From Phoronis ovalis (Eukaryota > Phoronida > Phoronidae), in the NCBI GenBank assembly GCA_028565635.1, contig JAOXYB010045882.1, forward strand, positions 1 through 12,345: a DNA stretch of 12,345 nt, in the 5' to 3' direction. The first letter of the stretch is position 1. Every line of letters starts with the position of its first letter. This document shows, piece after piece, positions 1-9,000 of this stretch. Both the position numbers and the translations under genes were made by a program. The notes under the pieces are model-generated. The model saw only the letters and a list, made by a program, of their open reading frames with translations. It was not told where the DNA came from and made no database searches.

Positions 1-1303
1 TCTCCAACTGACAGCATTCTTGGCTGGGGGTACACTCTCGGAGTTGTTTACAACTCACCGAATGTCTAGTTTTTCATTAAACTGCCCCCAAATTCGATTC
101 AAGGTGTTAAGTGCATGTGAATAATTTGTCCTGAATGGGTCTAGTTACCTTAAAAGTAGTACAGCTAAATTTGTGTTGTAAGATCAGAACTACCAGCCTC
201 TTACTGATCAGAATTTGTCCGACTTGCAAGATGCCTTGTAAAGAATTATGGAGTGAAAATGAAGTGATCATTCATTTGTTTGTACTGCACCCCAATCAAA
301 GCTAGGTAACACTGATCTAGTCTGTGTACTGTTGTCTTTAAATTTCTGATTCACCTCTGCACTATACAACCCTACCAAAATTAGGTTACACTGGCCTATT
401 TTCTACATGTTGCGATGGAATTAGTGCTTTCTGCATATACCTTGTTTGGTTTAAAACACAAGTCCTATGTCCTAAGTATCAGATAATCTTGTATTTTACA
501 TTCAACTGTTTAATTCAGTATTGCACTGACGTACGTAAAGTGAGCTCCAGATTCAGATTCAGTTCCAGATTCAACGTAAATTCAGCTCCAGATTCAAGCA
601 AAAATATTGCCGACAATATTTGTCGAAAGGTGCCGCCGAAACGTTCGGACTTAGTTTTTTTCAAATTTGAATCTGTAGCTGGAGATCAAAAAAATGTATT
701 TGTATCAAAATGTTCAAAAGCCAATTTTTTTGTAAAATTCGGTAATGTTCACAAATTCCACTAAAATAATTTGTTTTGCTGACTCCCGCTTTCATAGAAA
801 CACGTCTTTTCTGCAAATTTTCAAAATATTTCGAAATATTCAGAAAAATCATTTGAAATATTTAGAAATATTCCTGGAAATCTTTTTCTTGGCAACATAT
901 TTTTTTCGCTTTTTTGTGAGTATATGAAGATTCTTTTATAACTAATGTCTTCTGCTTCTGCATTTTGTCGCTAAAAATCCGTGAAAACATTTTAAAAATT
1001 CGTTTGAAATATTTCAGAAAAAAAAAACGTGAAGTCCTTGTTTTTATCAAATACTTGCCTTTTAGAGCATGTTAATTTTTATTTTTTTCCGAATCTGAAT
1101 CTGAAGCTGACTTTACATTGAATCTAGAGCTGAATCTGAATCTGAATCTGGAGCTCACTTTATGTACGTTTTGCACTCTAAGATAAGAACACATTTCTAT
1201 CCTTTGAAGTTATTGAAACTAGCTCTTGTGTAATTCTATCTTTGAAATATCTAGTCTCCAAATGGGTTGCTTTACTGAGCACACATTGTTTCTACTGTTA
1301 CAG
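1..1303 (+). other. Last intron of PAQR gene 1 (5' part outside window)
   Basis: Noncoding sequence ahead of the gene 1 terminal exon. It ends in a pyrimidine-rich acceptor, tttctactgttacag at 1289-1303. The penultimate exon of the family (the segment ending in the FDIW-like motif) is not found here, so this intron is longer than 1.3 kb. About half of it is the inverted-repeat element at 528-1170. In 1-527 I see no exon, RNA gene or clear repeat, only a loosely repeated stretch around 287-330 and 357-410. Confidence 0.7.
528..1170. mobile_element. Foldback/MITE-like element with long terminal inverted repeats and 7-bp target duplication
   Basis: The left end (528-600) and right end (about 1090-1170) are inverted copies. 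The left begins GACGTACGTAAAGTGAGCTC and the reverse complement of the right begins AACGTACATAAAGTGAGCTC. Both continue with runs of the hexamer CAGATT and a second shared block around 575-600 and 1096-1120. The right arm has one extra hexamer. The flanks carry the same 7 bp, TTGCACT, at 521-527 and 1171-1177, as expected of a target-site duplication. The interior is very AT-rich and holds a palindrome CGACAA-TAT-TTGTCG (611-625) followed by CCGAA-ACG-TTCGG (636-648). No transposase reading frame is visible, so it is non-autonomous. The superfamily is not assigned: the termini do not match the hAT ends I know, although a 7-8 bp duplication is hAT- or P-like. It sits 133 bp before the gene 1 splice acceptor. 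Confidence 0.82.
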
Positions 1304-1426
1304 TTCCAAAGCCACCAGATTTTTCATATGTTTGGGATTGCTGGCGCATTTGTACATTATCATGGAATCACAGAGATTGCCAGCTATAGACTAACTTTGG
1401 GCGACTGTGTGGAGATAGCATCATAG
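1304..1426 (+). CDS. PAQR/adiponectin receptor-like gene 1, terminal coding exon (partial gene)
   Basis: This is the last 40 residues and TAG stop of a seven-transmembrane PAQR protein, entered in phase 0 after the acceptor at 1303. It opens FQSHQIFHMFGIAGAFVHYH, which matches the start of TM7 in AdipoR1/2 (FQSHQIFHV...). Both histidines of the HxxxH zinc motif are present, at exon residues 4 and 8. The tail (YRLTLGDC...) corresponds to the family's short extracellular C-terminus with its cysteine. In the family these histidines bind the catalytic zinc of a ceramidase-like site reached from the membrane. Exon boundary and phase are the same as exon 6 of gene 2, supporting common descent. Compared with gene 2 it is closer to canonical AdipoR (FQSHQIFH against GGSHQILH). 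The rest of the gene lies to the left of the window, so intactness cannot be judged. Confidence 0.88.
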   Translation, partial: FQSHQIFHMFGIAGAFVHYHGITEIASYRLTLGDCVEIAS

Positions 1427-1936
1427 AATAATAGACACAAAACAATTTTAATTTAAAAATGATTAACTCTTCTGTACTTGTGTGTGTAACTGTGGAAGAT
1501 ATTTTGTGTAAACCTTTTGAAGTACAACACAACCGAAATTTACTTCTGTGTATATCATGGAAATCCAATAATTACTCTTTGAAAGGTTGTATAATAATAA
1601 GTATATATCAAGATTTCTGCTGTTGGAACTGATTGGGATTTTCTTTGTGGTAGCTGCATTTAAAGTGGAATATTCTTGCAGTAAAATGTAACTTTGTCTG
1701 TAAACGGAATGGGACTATGTTATGGCCGAGCAGATGTTTAGACCAATCAGAGGTTATTCAAAGTTGCAAGTTGCCAACCTGTATATGTATTCTGGATATC
1801 TACTGTAACAGAAAGACCGTAGAATCATGTTTGCATTGATGTTATGAATTAATGCCTTTTCATATAATTCATGTTGTTGCACTTGGTCATTTTAAAAGTC
1901 TGGTGCAATTTGAATCAGAAATGTCATGTTATCTGG

Positions 1937-1969
1937 ACAGTGTCGGTAGTATAAAGTATACCGACCTGT
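1937..1969 (+). repeat. Stem-loop in the gene 1 3' region
   Basis: ACAG, one bulged T, then GTCGGTA pairs with TACCGAC followed by CTGT. This gives an 11-bp stem with a 10-nt AT-rich loop. It lies about 510 nt after the gene 1 stop and would be transcribed if the 2568 poly(A) signal is used. It could be an RNA regulatory element; it is short for a microRNA precursor. Confidence 0.5.
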
Positions 1970-2567
1970 TGCATGTATTTTAAGGAGAATTATTTAATTT
2001 ACTTAATAATGTTAAAAATATGTTTTGTAATTCACAGTGGGAAGATTGTTGTAAAACTAAGATTTTCAACTATAAGGAACAAATGAGACCTAAGGCAAAT
2101 ATGAGTATACATATCTAAATGTACCAGGCCTACTATTGTTACAGCAAAGTGTAAAAATTGTTATAATTGTAAAAAAAGAAACAAACCAGACGTGAACAGA
2201 AGAATAGTAACAAAGATTATAAGAATATATAGGCTTAAATTATGTTAATTAATTATACAAAAGGGAAACATGATTGTTATAAATACTGTGTATTGTTTCT
2301 ATGTAAAATTACCCTCATGGTTTGTTCTATAAGTTAAAAAATCACCAGTGCGGTATTCTGTGTACAATGTGAACTAGATAATTTTTTGAAAAACCAGAGG
2401 TGTGGCAGTATTTATAAACCTAAGTACCTGCACTGACCTGAATCTGATTTCTAGATAATAACAGTTTAATGCCATTGGTTCATTGGCTATAGTATATGTG
2501 CATTCTCTTCAAGAGTCGAGGTACCAAACAGTTCATATATCAATTTTTTTTGTTTTGAACTTTTTTG

Positions 2568-2573
2568 AATAAA
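2568..2573 (+). terminator. Candidate poly(A) signal of gene 1
   Basis: AATAAA in the context gaataaaattcaag, followed within about 25-40 nt by a GT-rich run (agtgtgtactgttt). This is the usual arrangement of a cleavage/polyadenylation site. It is inferred only, as no transcript is available. Confidence 0.45.
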
Positions 2574-2600
2574 ATTCAAGATTTCTACTGTAATTAGTGT

Positions 2601-4790
2601 GTACTGTTTCCTTAATAGTCGGAACAGTTAAAACATTCATTGTATTTTACTGAATATATGTGAGAGCCATAAACTGTACCGAAGTGCCAAGGTACTGTAG
2701 ATCGAGTTCATAAAGATTGTTTTTTCTAGTTAGATCAGTGGTTCATTACAACTAACTATCCTGTTACCACCTTGTACATAGTATATATTTGAGTATATGT
2801 ATGTTTATTTTGCTTTTTTGGAGAATATATGTATTATTATTAACAGGAGGAAACACTAAGTAGTGTGTGATGGTTGAATGATGTAATTTAAGTTGATACG
2901 TTCTATGAGGCAAACCTGATATTACTCTCTGAAATTAAACAGCAAGTTATATATATACTCCCTATACTACATCACTCACTTTTTATTGACCTGTCTTAAG
3001 AAAATTCTGACGGATCCAGGAGACCCAGACCCATCTAGTAGGTAGGGTTGAAAAGATTTCAGTCACCAGGTTTAAGTCATTCTTGTCTCCCATGACATAT
3101 CAATCAATAATATACATTTTAATCGGGAGCTATAGGACCCCATTTTGGAAAGAGTAAGGAAACAGACGCCTCCTGGTGGAGAAGATAAATTGTTTGTTAC
3201 ATGCATCATATGCTGCCCAATATTCCATCAATGGATGTTTTCATTACTAGTTTTGCATTTAGTCGCACCAGTATGTATACTCCATGAAATAAAATGTATA
3301 ATAACAGATCAAAGACAATTGAATGGAAATCTGTTATATATATATATATATATATATAAGGTATATATAATTTAACCCAAACACACAATAAATTTTACTC
3401 GTATTGATAATTAAGCCTTTCACAATTTCCATATGTAGCAAAAAATAATATAAATTATGTGGATGTCCTTTAGATTATAATATTTGTTTAGTCGAAACGA
3501 TTCATTGTCGAAGACGATATATTCTTTCTAGTATAATCAATTTATTTATCTATAACACTCGTGTAAACTCGTTTCAGGTAATCGGTTGATACACATATAA
3601 AATCTATACTTTTTTGCAGGAAAACAAAAAGCATAAGATCAGGGCATACTGGTTATTTATTGTACTACATCGATTGGTTAGCGCCTGTAGCTTAAAAAAT
3701 CGTTAACAATATTAAACAAGTCTCTGTAGTTGTGTTTTGCTCTTTTATATCCTGGCCATATCAATTTGTTTGCATTTCGTCAAGTTTCATCATTGTCTCA
3801 CGCCGGGTAATGGTATCAAATAGCTTAAATTATGGTTTAGTCAGTTGCCAGTGGCGGCAAAGAACATGACTGTACGAAATTCCTCCGGTTAGGGGTCAAT
3901 AATTTACGTTTTTACACAAGCTTCTATTAATGTATACATGGCATGGTAAGGATCCAGGAGGGCTGTTTATTATTCAAATGGGCAAACTATATCCCAGTAA
4001 ATATAGTAACTGACGTTGTTAATTAATTATAAACCTTAGAGTTTTGTTAGACCTCAACTCGTCACTTTAGACTGACGTTTTAGACATGCACGGACCAGTA
4101 TTCTAGATACATTGATTGACACCTGGTAAAACCATCAACTTATCACCCCTGGGAATATAGTTGCATCTACATTGATCTTCTACCAGCTGAGTGCGTACCG
4201 AGACTAATCAAATACCAGGAATCAATGGACAGCGGAGCTATTTCTAATAATTGCTCTTACATATATATAGAAACATATTTTTAGACAATTATATATAAAT
4301 ATATAGGTTTGCTGGTATTACAGGTGAGTAGGCTACAGAGCAGTTTCGCAGTTCGAACGAATTTAGTTTTTAGAAAAATATAGTTTTTATATTTTCAATG
4401 CCTTCAAAGGTAGAATGAGCGGTACTACTTATTGTAGTGCCAATGGATAAACAAAATCGCAATCCAATTTGTTAGGACGCATGATGTATTTTTATATACC
4501 ATTATCAAACGAACCTACTATGGACGCTCATTTTTAAACATTAGAATGAAATTTGAAAATCATTGTAAGATACTGTGCCTCAAAAATGTCTTGCATATTT
4601 CAGCAATAGTAGTTTTGGCAAATTTTCATTGTTTCTCAGCACTGCTACGTTCAGTCTAAGATCCCGTCTAAGATACAGAAAGGAACATTTCAAAGTGCTG
4701 AAAAGTTGTTATTATTCGATTATAAAGAGTATCTTTATCACGGATGCCGCTTTATATGCTAGATAGAATATGAACAGCCCGGATGAACAG
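2601..4790. other. Intergenic stretch without a recognised gene
   Basis: Between gene 1 and gene 2. It contains a TA dinucleotide run (3335-3358), a short inverted or TA-rich patch near 4260-4305, and only short chance reading frames. The 76-residue frame at 3145-3375 runs into the TA repeat and has no recognisable domain. I searched by eye for duplicated PAQR exons and found none. Confidence 0.5.
3335..3370. repeat. TA microsatellite
   Basis: Twelve uninterrupted TA units (3335-3358) followed by a short interrupted extension (ggtatatataa). Intergenic. Confidence 0.95.
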
Positions 4791-4877
4791 TACCGAACTC
4801 GTGATTTAAGTAAATACCAGTCCTTCTCCGATTGACACCGATCCAAATAAGTTTATTTCAATCTGACGTTTCGATCA
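4791..4877 (-). repeat. Dispersed repeat, copy A; possible Penelope-like element end
   Basis: This segment is similar to 10593-10671 on the same strand. Shared blocks include aagtaaatac/t...ag followed by CTCCGATTGACAC. On the minus strand copy A contains CGAAACGTCA (4864-4873), resembling the GAAAC end of the hammerhead-like cores found in Penelope-like element tails, and continues into the repeat. The family assignment is inference. The seen fact is the two-copy similarity, one copy lying directly upstream of a GIY-YIG remnant. Confidence 0.5.
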
Positions 4878-5293
4878 ACACTACATCCTACCGTACGGAG
4901 TTAATGGTTGTTGGTGCTATATCAGCATAAGAAATGGGTTCGGGGTCGTATTTTTTTTCCATATTCTTGACAGATATCTGAATAACAACTGTAGTAATAC
5001 TTCCTACACTACTGGTTACTAACTGTGTTTCAGCATTTAATGCGCATGCCCCTATGGTATTTAGTTCAATTGTTGTAATCCCGGGGATCAGGAGTGTTGT
5101 AATAATCTAATCTGACGCACAATCAGGACGCACATCATATAAGCAGCTAAAATAGAGAACATAACTCCGATGCATTTTCTAGATTATATACTAAAATAAA
5201 TAGTACCTAGTTCTAAAAGTAAAGCCGAACAAATGTATTTTGGGAGCATTTTGCTGACACTCATATTATATACGCCTGTAGTCACACACAGAG

Positions 5294-5337
<44 letters not shown>

Positions 5338-5710
5338 ATTGTCGTTATAGGAAAACAATCGTGGTTTTCTCTAAACGAAGTAATTTCAGTGTGTTGCGGT
5401 CTATAACCTTACGGCTTAATGAAAGCATTTAACATCTAATTATATGAAATATCAATACAACGATTTTCTTAAAACAGAGGCCATCTGCTGTTTTGCTACA
5501 TCTTGATCTACATAGTACCAAAAATCGTCTTTAATATTAATGCTTTGTCGACTTATAATTTATCAATTTTTCTACACGCTATCTTTGTAGTGAAATGGTA
5601 TACAAATTGTGAAAGGGTTTAAAAAGGTTCGTACCGAGGTAGGCTAAAATAAACTAAACACCTTGAAGGATCATGCGAAAAAGATCATGCATGTTTTATA
5701 ATCAGAATGC
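4878..5710. other. Intergenic stretch upstream of gene 2
   Basis: No gene is recognised. It holds the CA/TA microsatellite (5282-5336) and, near 5669-5693, a direct repeat of GATCATGC. Distal regulatory sequence for gene 2 may lie here, but nothing specific can be supported. Confidence 0.4.
5282..5336. repeat. Compound CA/TA microsatellite
   Basis: CA units, interrupted once by GAGA (5291-5294), lead into thirteen TA units (5311-5336). A typical eukaryotic simple repeat, likely length-polymorphic. Confidence 0.95.
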
Positions 5711-5896
5711 TTAATAATGCATCATGTGCAGTCGAGCACGGGAGCAAGTTGATATTAAACGCGTGTACTGTACTGCGCCAGAATCAGCAATAATTTGGTG
5801 AAATATTGTAACACGGTCCCATTTGTAGAGGTTGTCAAATATATACTGTTTGGTAACTAAATTATTTTTCTCGCAGAACAAGATAAATTGCCTGTG
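5711..5896 (+). promoter_or_regulatory. Leader/promoter block of gene 2, duplicated before gene 3
   Basis: This block aligns with 11984-12206. The strongest shared stretch is ATGTGCAGTCGAGCACGGGA (5725-5744), which has one mismatch in the other copy. It is followed by shared acgcgtgta, a CCAG(A)ATCAGCA-like block, acacggt.ccattt, gttgtcaaa and the final attatttt.ctcgc.gaacaaga. The block runs directly into the first coding exon in both copies, so it should contain the 5' UTR and probably the core promoter. No convincing TATA box is shared. TTTTTCTCGCAG just before AACAAG (5880 region) looks like a splice acceptor, but the second copy has GG in place of AG there. Confidence 0.55.
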
Positions 5897-6010
5897 ATGA
5901 TGCTTCGGAAGAATGTGACTATTTCCACTGGAACCAACACTTTTTCGCTATTGCAAGAAACTGCCAACGTAGTATCAAGTTCAGGGAGTGGTTCTACGCG
6001 GTCATTAATG
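5897..6010 (+). CDS. Gene 2 coding exon 1 (residues 1-38)
   Basis: Starts with tandem ATGATG; the first ATG has a G at -3. It encodes MMLRKNVTIS then a Ser/Thr-rich stretch and ends in phase 0 at ATG, with donor gtaagaa. The exon was found by its similarity to 12207-12299, including the donor. Coding status is supported by a 21-bp difference between the two copies that is a multiple of three, and by partly synonymous substitutions. This part is not conserved in the family and lies on the cytosolic side by homology. Confidence 0.82.
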
Positions 6011-9000
6011 GTAAGAATAAGAAAAATTGCATAACAACTGTCAGGTATGAAATTGGGAAGCCTGTAAAAAACATATAACGTAAACTAAGGCAAAATGGGT
6101 ATTGTCATAGAACTTTCACGCATTCGCAAACGTAAAAAATATAAAACGCAGCAATACAGCAAGTCAAAACTGTTTTTTTTGAAAAGATGTCCCAAGCCTA
6201 TAGTTAGTTACTGTTTAATAGATCTTTAGAAGTGTGTTTTAATGATAACAGCCAACCACAAATTCATTAATATAAGTAATTTGATTTTTGCGTGGACATT
6301 GATTGTTGTATAGGTCTCATGGCGCAAATAAGTTATCAATTATATATAGAAACAGATTAAAAATATCTTTAGTAACCGACTATTAGATATTTTACTGAAG
6401 CCAATATTAACATAATGCGAATGAAAATATATCTCATGCTACGGTAGGTACGGTAGGGTACATTACCGAAATGAAGTATTTCAACAATTTAGGAAGAAAC
6501 GCAGCTCGCATAAAATTTGTTTGTTTCTTTAAGGATAAAAGATGCTTCAAGTTTTCTGAAAATTCTCAGAAGGACTGCAATGCACGGAATGGTCACGTAA
6601 GAGCCAAAGAAGATGATCATGAAGATTACAAAATATCACGTAATACTAAATGGATGCCAGTAAGCTACCATCAGTTACCCGACTGGCTGCGAGATAATCA
6701 GTATTTACTTCATGGACATAGACCGCAGTTAACATTTTTAGAAAGTTTAAAATCTTTATTTAGAATACATTCAGAGACTATTAATATATGGACACATTTT
6801 GCAGGTGAGTTGTCACAACATGACAGGCTTAGGCACAGTCACACTTTATTACCAACGCAAGAGCCGTGTTGGCATGGCGAGAAAAATCAGCACGGAACGT
6901 AAATTGTTTCCTGTTAAAGTAAAAATCTGATGGCAAGTGAAATATACATCAGCTTTGTTTTAAAGAACAAGCAGACATGCACTATAAAATAACGAATCTT
7001 AATATATTATGCATGATGACATTACACTGCTTTGGTTAGAAATATTGTCATTATGCATAGTAGATTTATACAGATGCACATAATAAATTATCTTAGTGCA
7101 GCCTTCTATATATACATATATACGTAAAATCTGATGTGATGCACAATGTTGTAGTCAGAAACAATAATTGTACAGTACTGTATCAACTGCAACGTGATCG
7201 AAATGCAATCAAATGGAAACAACCGATTTTTGTGTTTTAGGTTTTTTCGTGTATCTTTCGATGTGGTTATCGTTCATGTTCCGTGAGGCACAATCCGTAT
7301 CAGAAAGCGATTTAAAGTGGTTATCATTGCCTATGATATCATATTTATGTACGCTCGCATTTTCAGCTTGTTTTCATCTATTCTCGTGCCATTCACCAAC
7401 CACGCATAAACGGTGCTTGAAGTAAGTATAATAGACCCGGTTGTAGCCTCTCGACAATTTCTCAGCTCACAATAATTAAACTACAATGTTTTGACAGTTC
7501 AAATTAAACTGCTTTTATTTTTTACACATTCAAGTAAAATTGGAATGTGTGCATAGGTGAAAGAACGATTACAATTCCTTTAAATGTGATTTTAACTGCA
7601 AACTTTTGTGAAAAGAGGGATAACCGAATTATTATAAAATTAAAATTAGCAACGAAGTCGGGTAATCATGCAGTTTTTTTTTCTGAAAGAACTAACAAAA
7701 AACAGTGATCACTCAAATAATCCTAATTAAGATTGTCAACACTGTGAGCGTATTTCAAGCTTCGATTTTTCATTTCAACTAAAGCTTATATCAAGTGAAT
7801 CGTTATCTTGACCAAAGTGAACGTGAAGAACTAAATTATACTCGTTGTTATTTAAGGTCTTTATTCTGCATATTATGGGTGATGTTAGTATGAATTGCTA
7901 TGCAGATGTGCATCTGCAACTAATCCAATCCAATATCGATGAAAATGATCAATTAAAAATGTTGCGCAACACACCAAAGTTGAAACACAAACTTAAAAAT
8001 ACTTTTATTAAAATATACATGTTTATGAGTAAGGCCATTTGTAGTTGTGCGGAAATGTGAGAACTGGGCATTAGCCCGTTGCATTCAATGCAATGAAAAT
8101 TATCAGGTTTTCTTCAATTGATTTACTGGCAAAATGCCACTTACATTTTTTAATGTATACAGAATTAAGAAAGACTTCTTTGACAAGTTATTTATTTTCA
8201 TTCGCAAGTATATTATTTTACATACATTGTGTGAATGATGGTGTAGTCCACATATCCCCCTGGTGGGGAACATGGGAAAATGTAACTAGAAATTAAAAGA
8301 GTGAAAACGATTTTTTAGCCGGTGTTGTGGTCCACAACACTAGCTAATAAATATCTACTCAGTGGCGCGTATTTATGGAAATGTGATGGCGTATGCTTAA
8401 GTACTATGCATTAGATATATATATTTTATCCTTCTATTTCCAGACTCGATTACTTTGGAATACACTTAGTCAGTGTCAATTTATGCATGTCGTGGATGCA
8501 TTATACGTTCTACTGTCATGAAGATATTAAGATGAAATATATCATTACTACATGGCTCCTTGCGCCTGTTTGCATTGCCAGTGGACTGTTTGATCGGTTT
8601 GCTAAACCAGATTTTCGAGTAATAAGAGCGGGTATGAAAATTAGCTGTTCCAGCTGTTAGTTAATTTTTAGTATATATACTATACCTACATATGTATTTT
8701 TCTCATTTTCCTTTTCAGGTGCCCTAGATTAAACATTTAATTTTTTCCTTCTCTGAAAGAGTGCGTCTAATGAATGACGGGGATCTATTTGGGGAAATGC
8801 GGTCTATTTAAACTGGGACAGCAAGCAGAGGTATGCAACCCCAAAAAAGGCAGTCCCCGGGACAATCTAGCAATAATTTATTAAACGATCGAAGCATGCA
8901 TTTGAAGAGAAAACGGGAACCATTGTAATGACTGTATGAAAATGTTTTCTCCTTAAACATCAGTCACTTTTACAGCGGAATGTAGAAGAACTAGTTCGCG

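Larger units (their letters stand above)
1427..2600 (+). other. Probable 3' UTR and downstream sequence of gene 1
   Basis: AT-rich noncoding sequence after the gene 1 stop. The first canonical AATAAA I find is about 1.14 kb downstream, so the 3' UTR could be that long; an earlier variant signal cannot be excluded. It contains one good stem-loop (1937-1969). Nothing else is recognised. Confidence 0.4.

Noticed and set aside
489-764. 91-residue open frame
   Set aside because: It runs through the left arm and interior of the foldback element; the apparent repeats in the product are the CAGATT hexamers. No domain.
661-1050. Overlapping 60-63 residue frames on both strands in the foldback element
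   Set aside because: Lys/Phe/Ile-rich translations of AT-rich DNA with no domain; no transposase motif.
1368-1568. 66-residue minus-strand frame over the gene 1 terminal exon
   Set aside because: Antisense shadow of a recognised exon.
3145-3388. Frames of 76 (+) and 60 (-) residues
   Set aside because: Both include the TA microsatellite as YIYIYI; no recognisable domain outside it.
3013-3960. Repeated word GGATCCAGGAG at 3013 and 3950 as a duplicated element
   Set aside because: Only about 11 bases match and the flanks differ; chance is sufficient.
4575-4766. 63-residue plus-strand frame
   Set aside because: Short, no homology recognised, no splice or promoter context.
6471-6533. Extension of exon 2 to an upstream ATG as the real gene start
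   Set aside because: The pyrimidine-rich acceptor at 6533 is in phase with exon 1, and exon 1 is supported by its paralogue at 12207. Kept only as an alternative start.
7845-8296. Two small frames in intron 3 as possible extra exons
   Set aside because: Exons 3 and 4 already join in phase with uninterrupted family homology (CLK|LDYFG), leaving no room for an insert.
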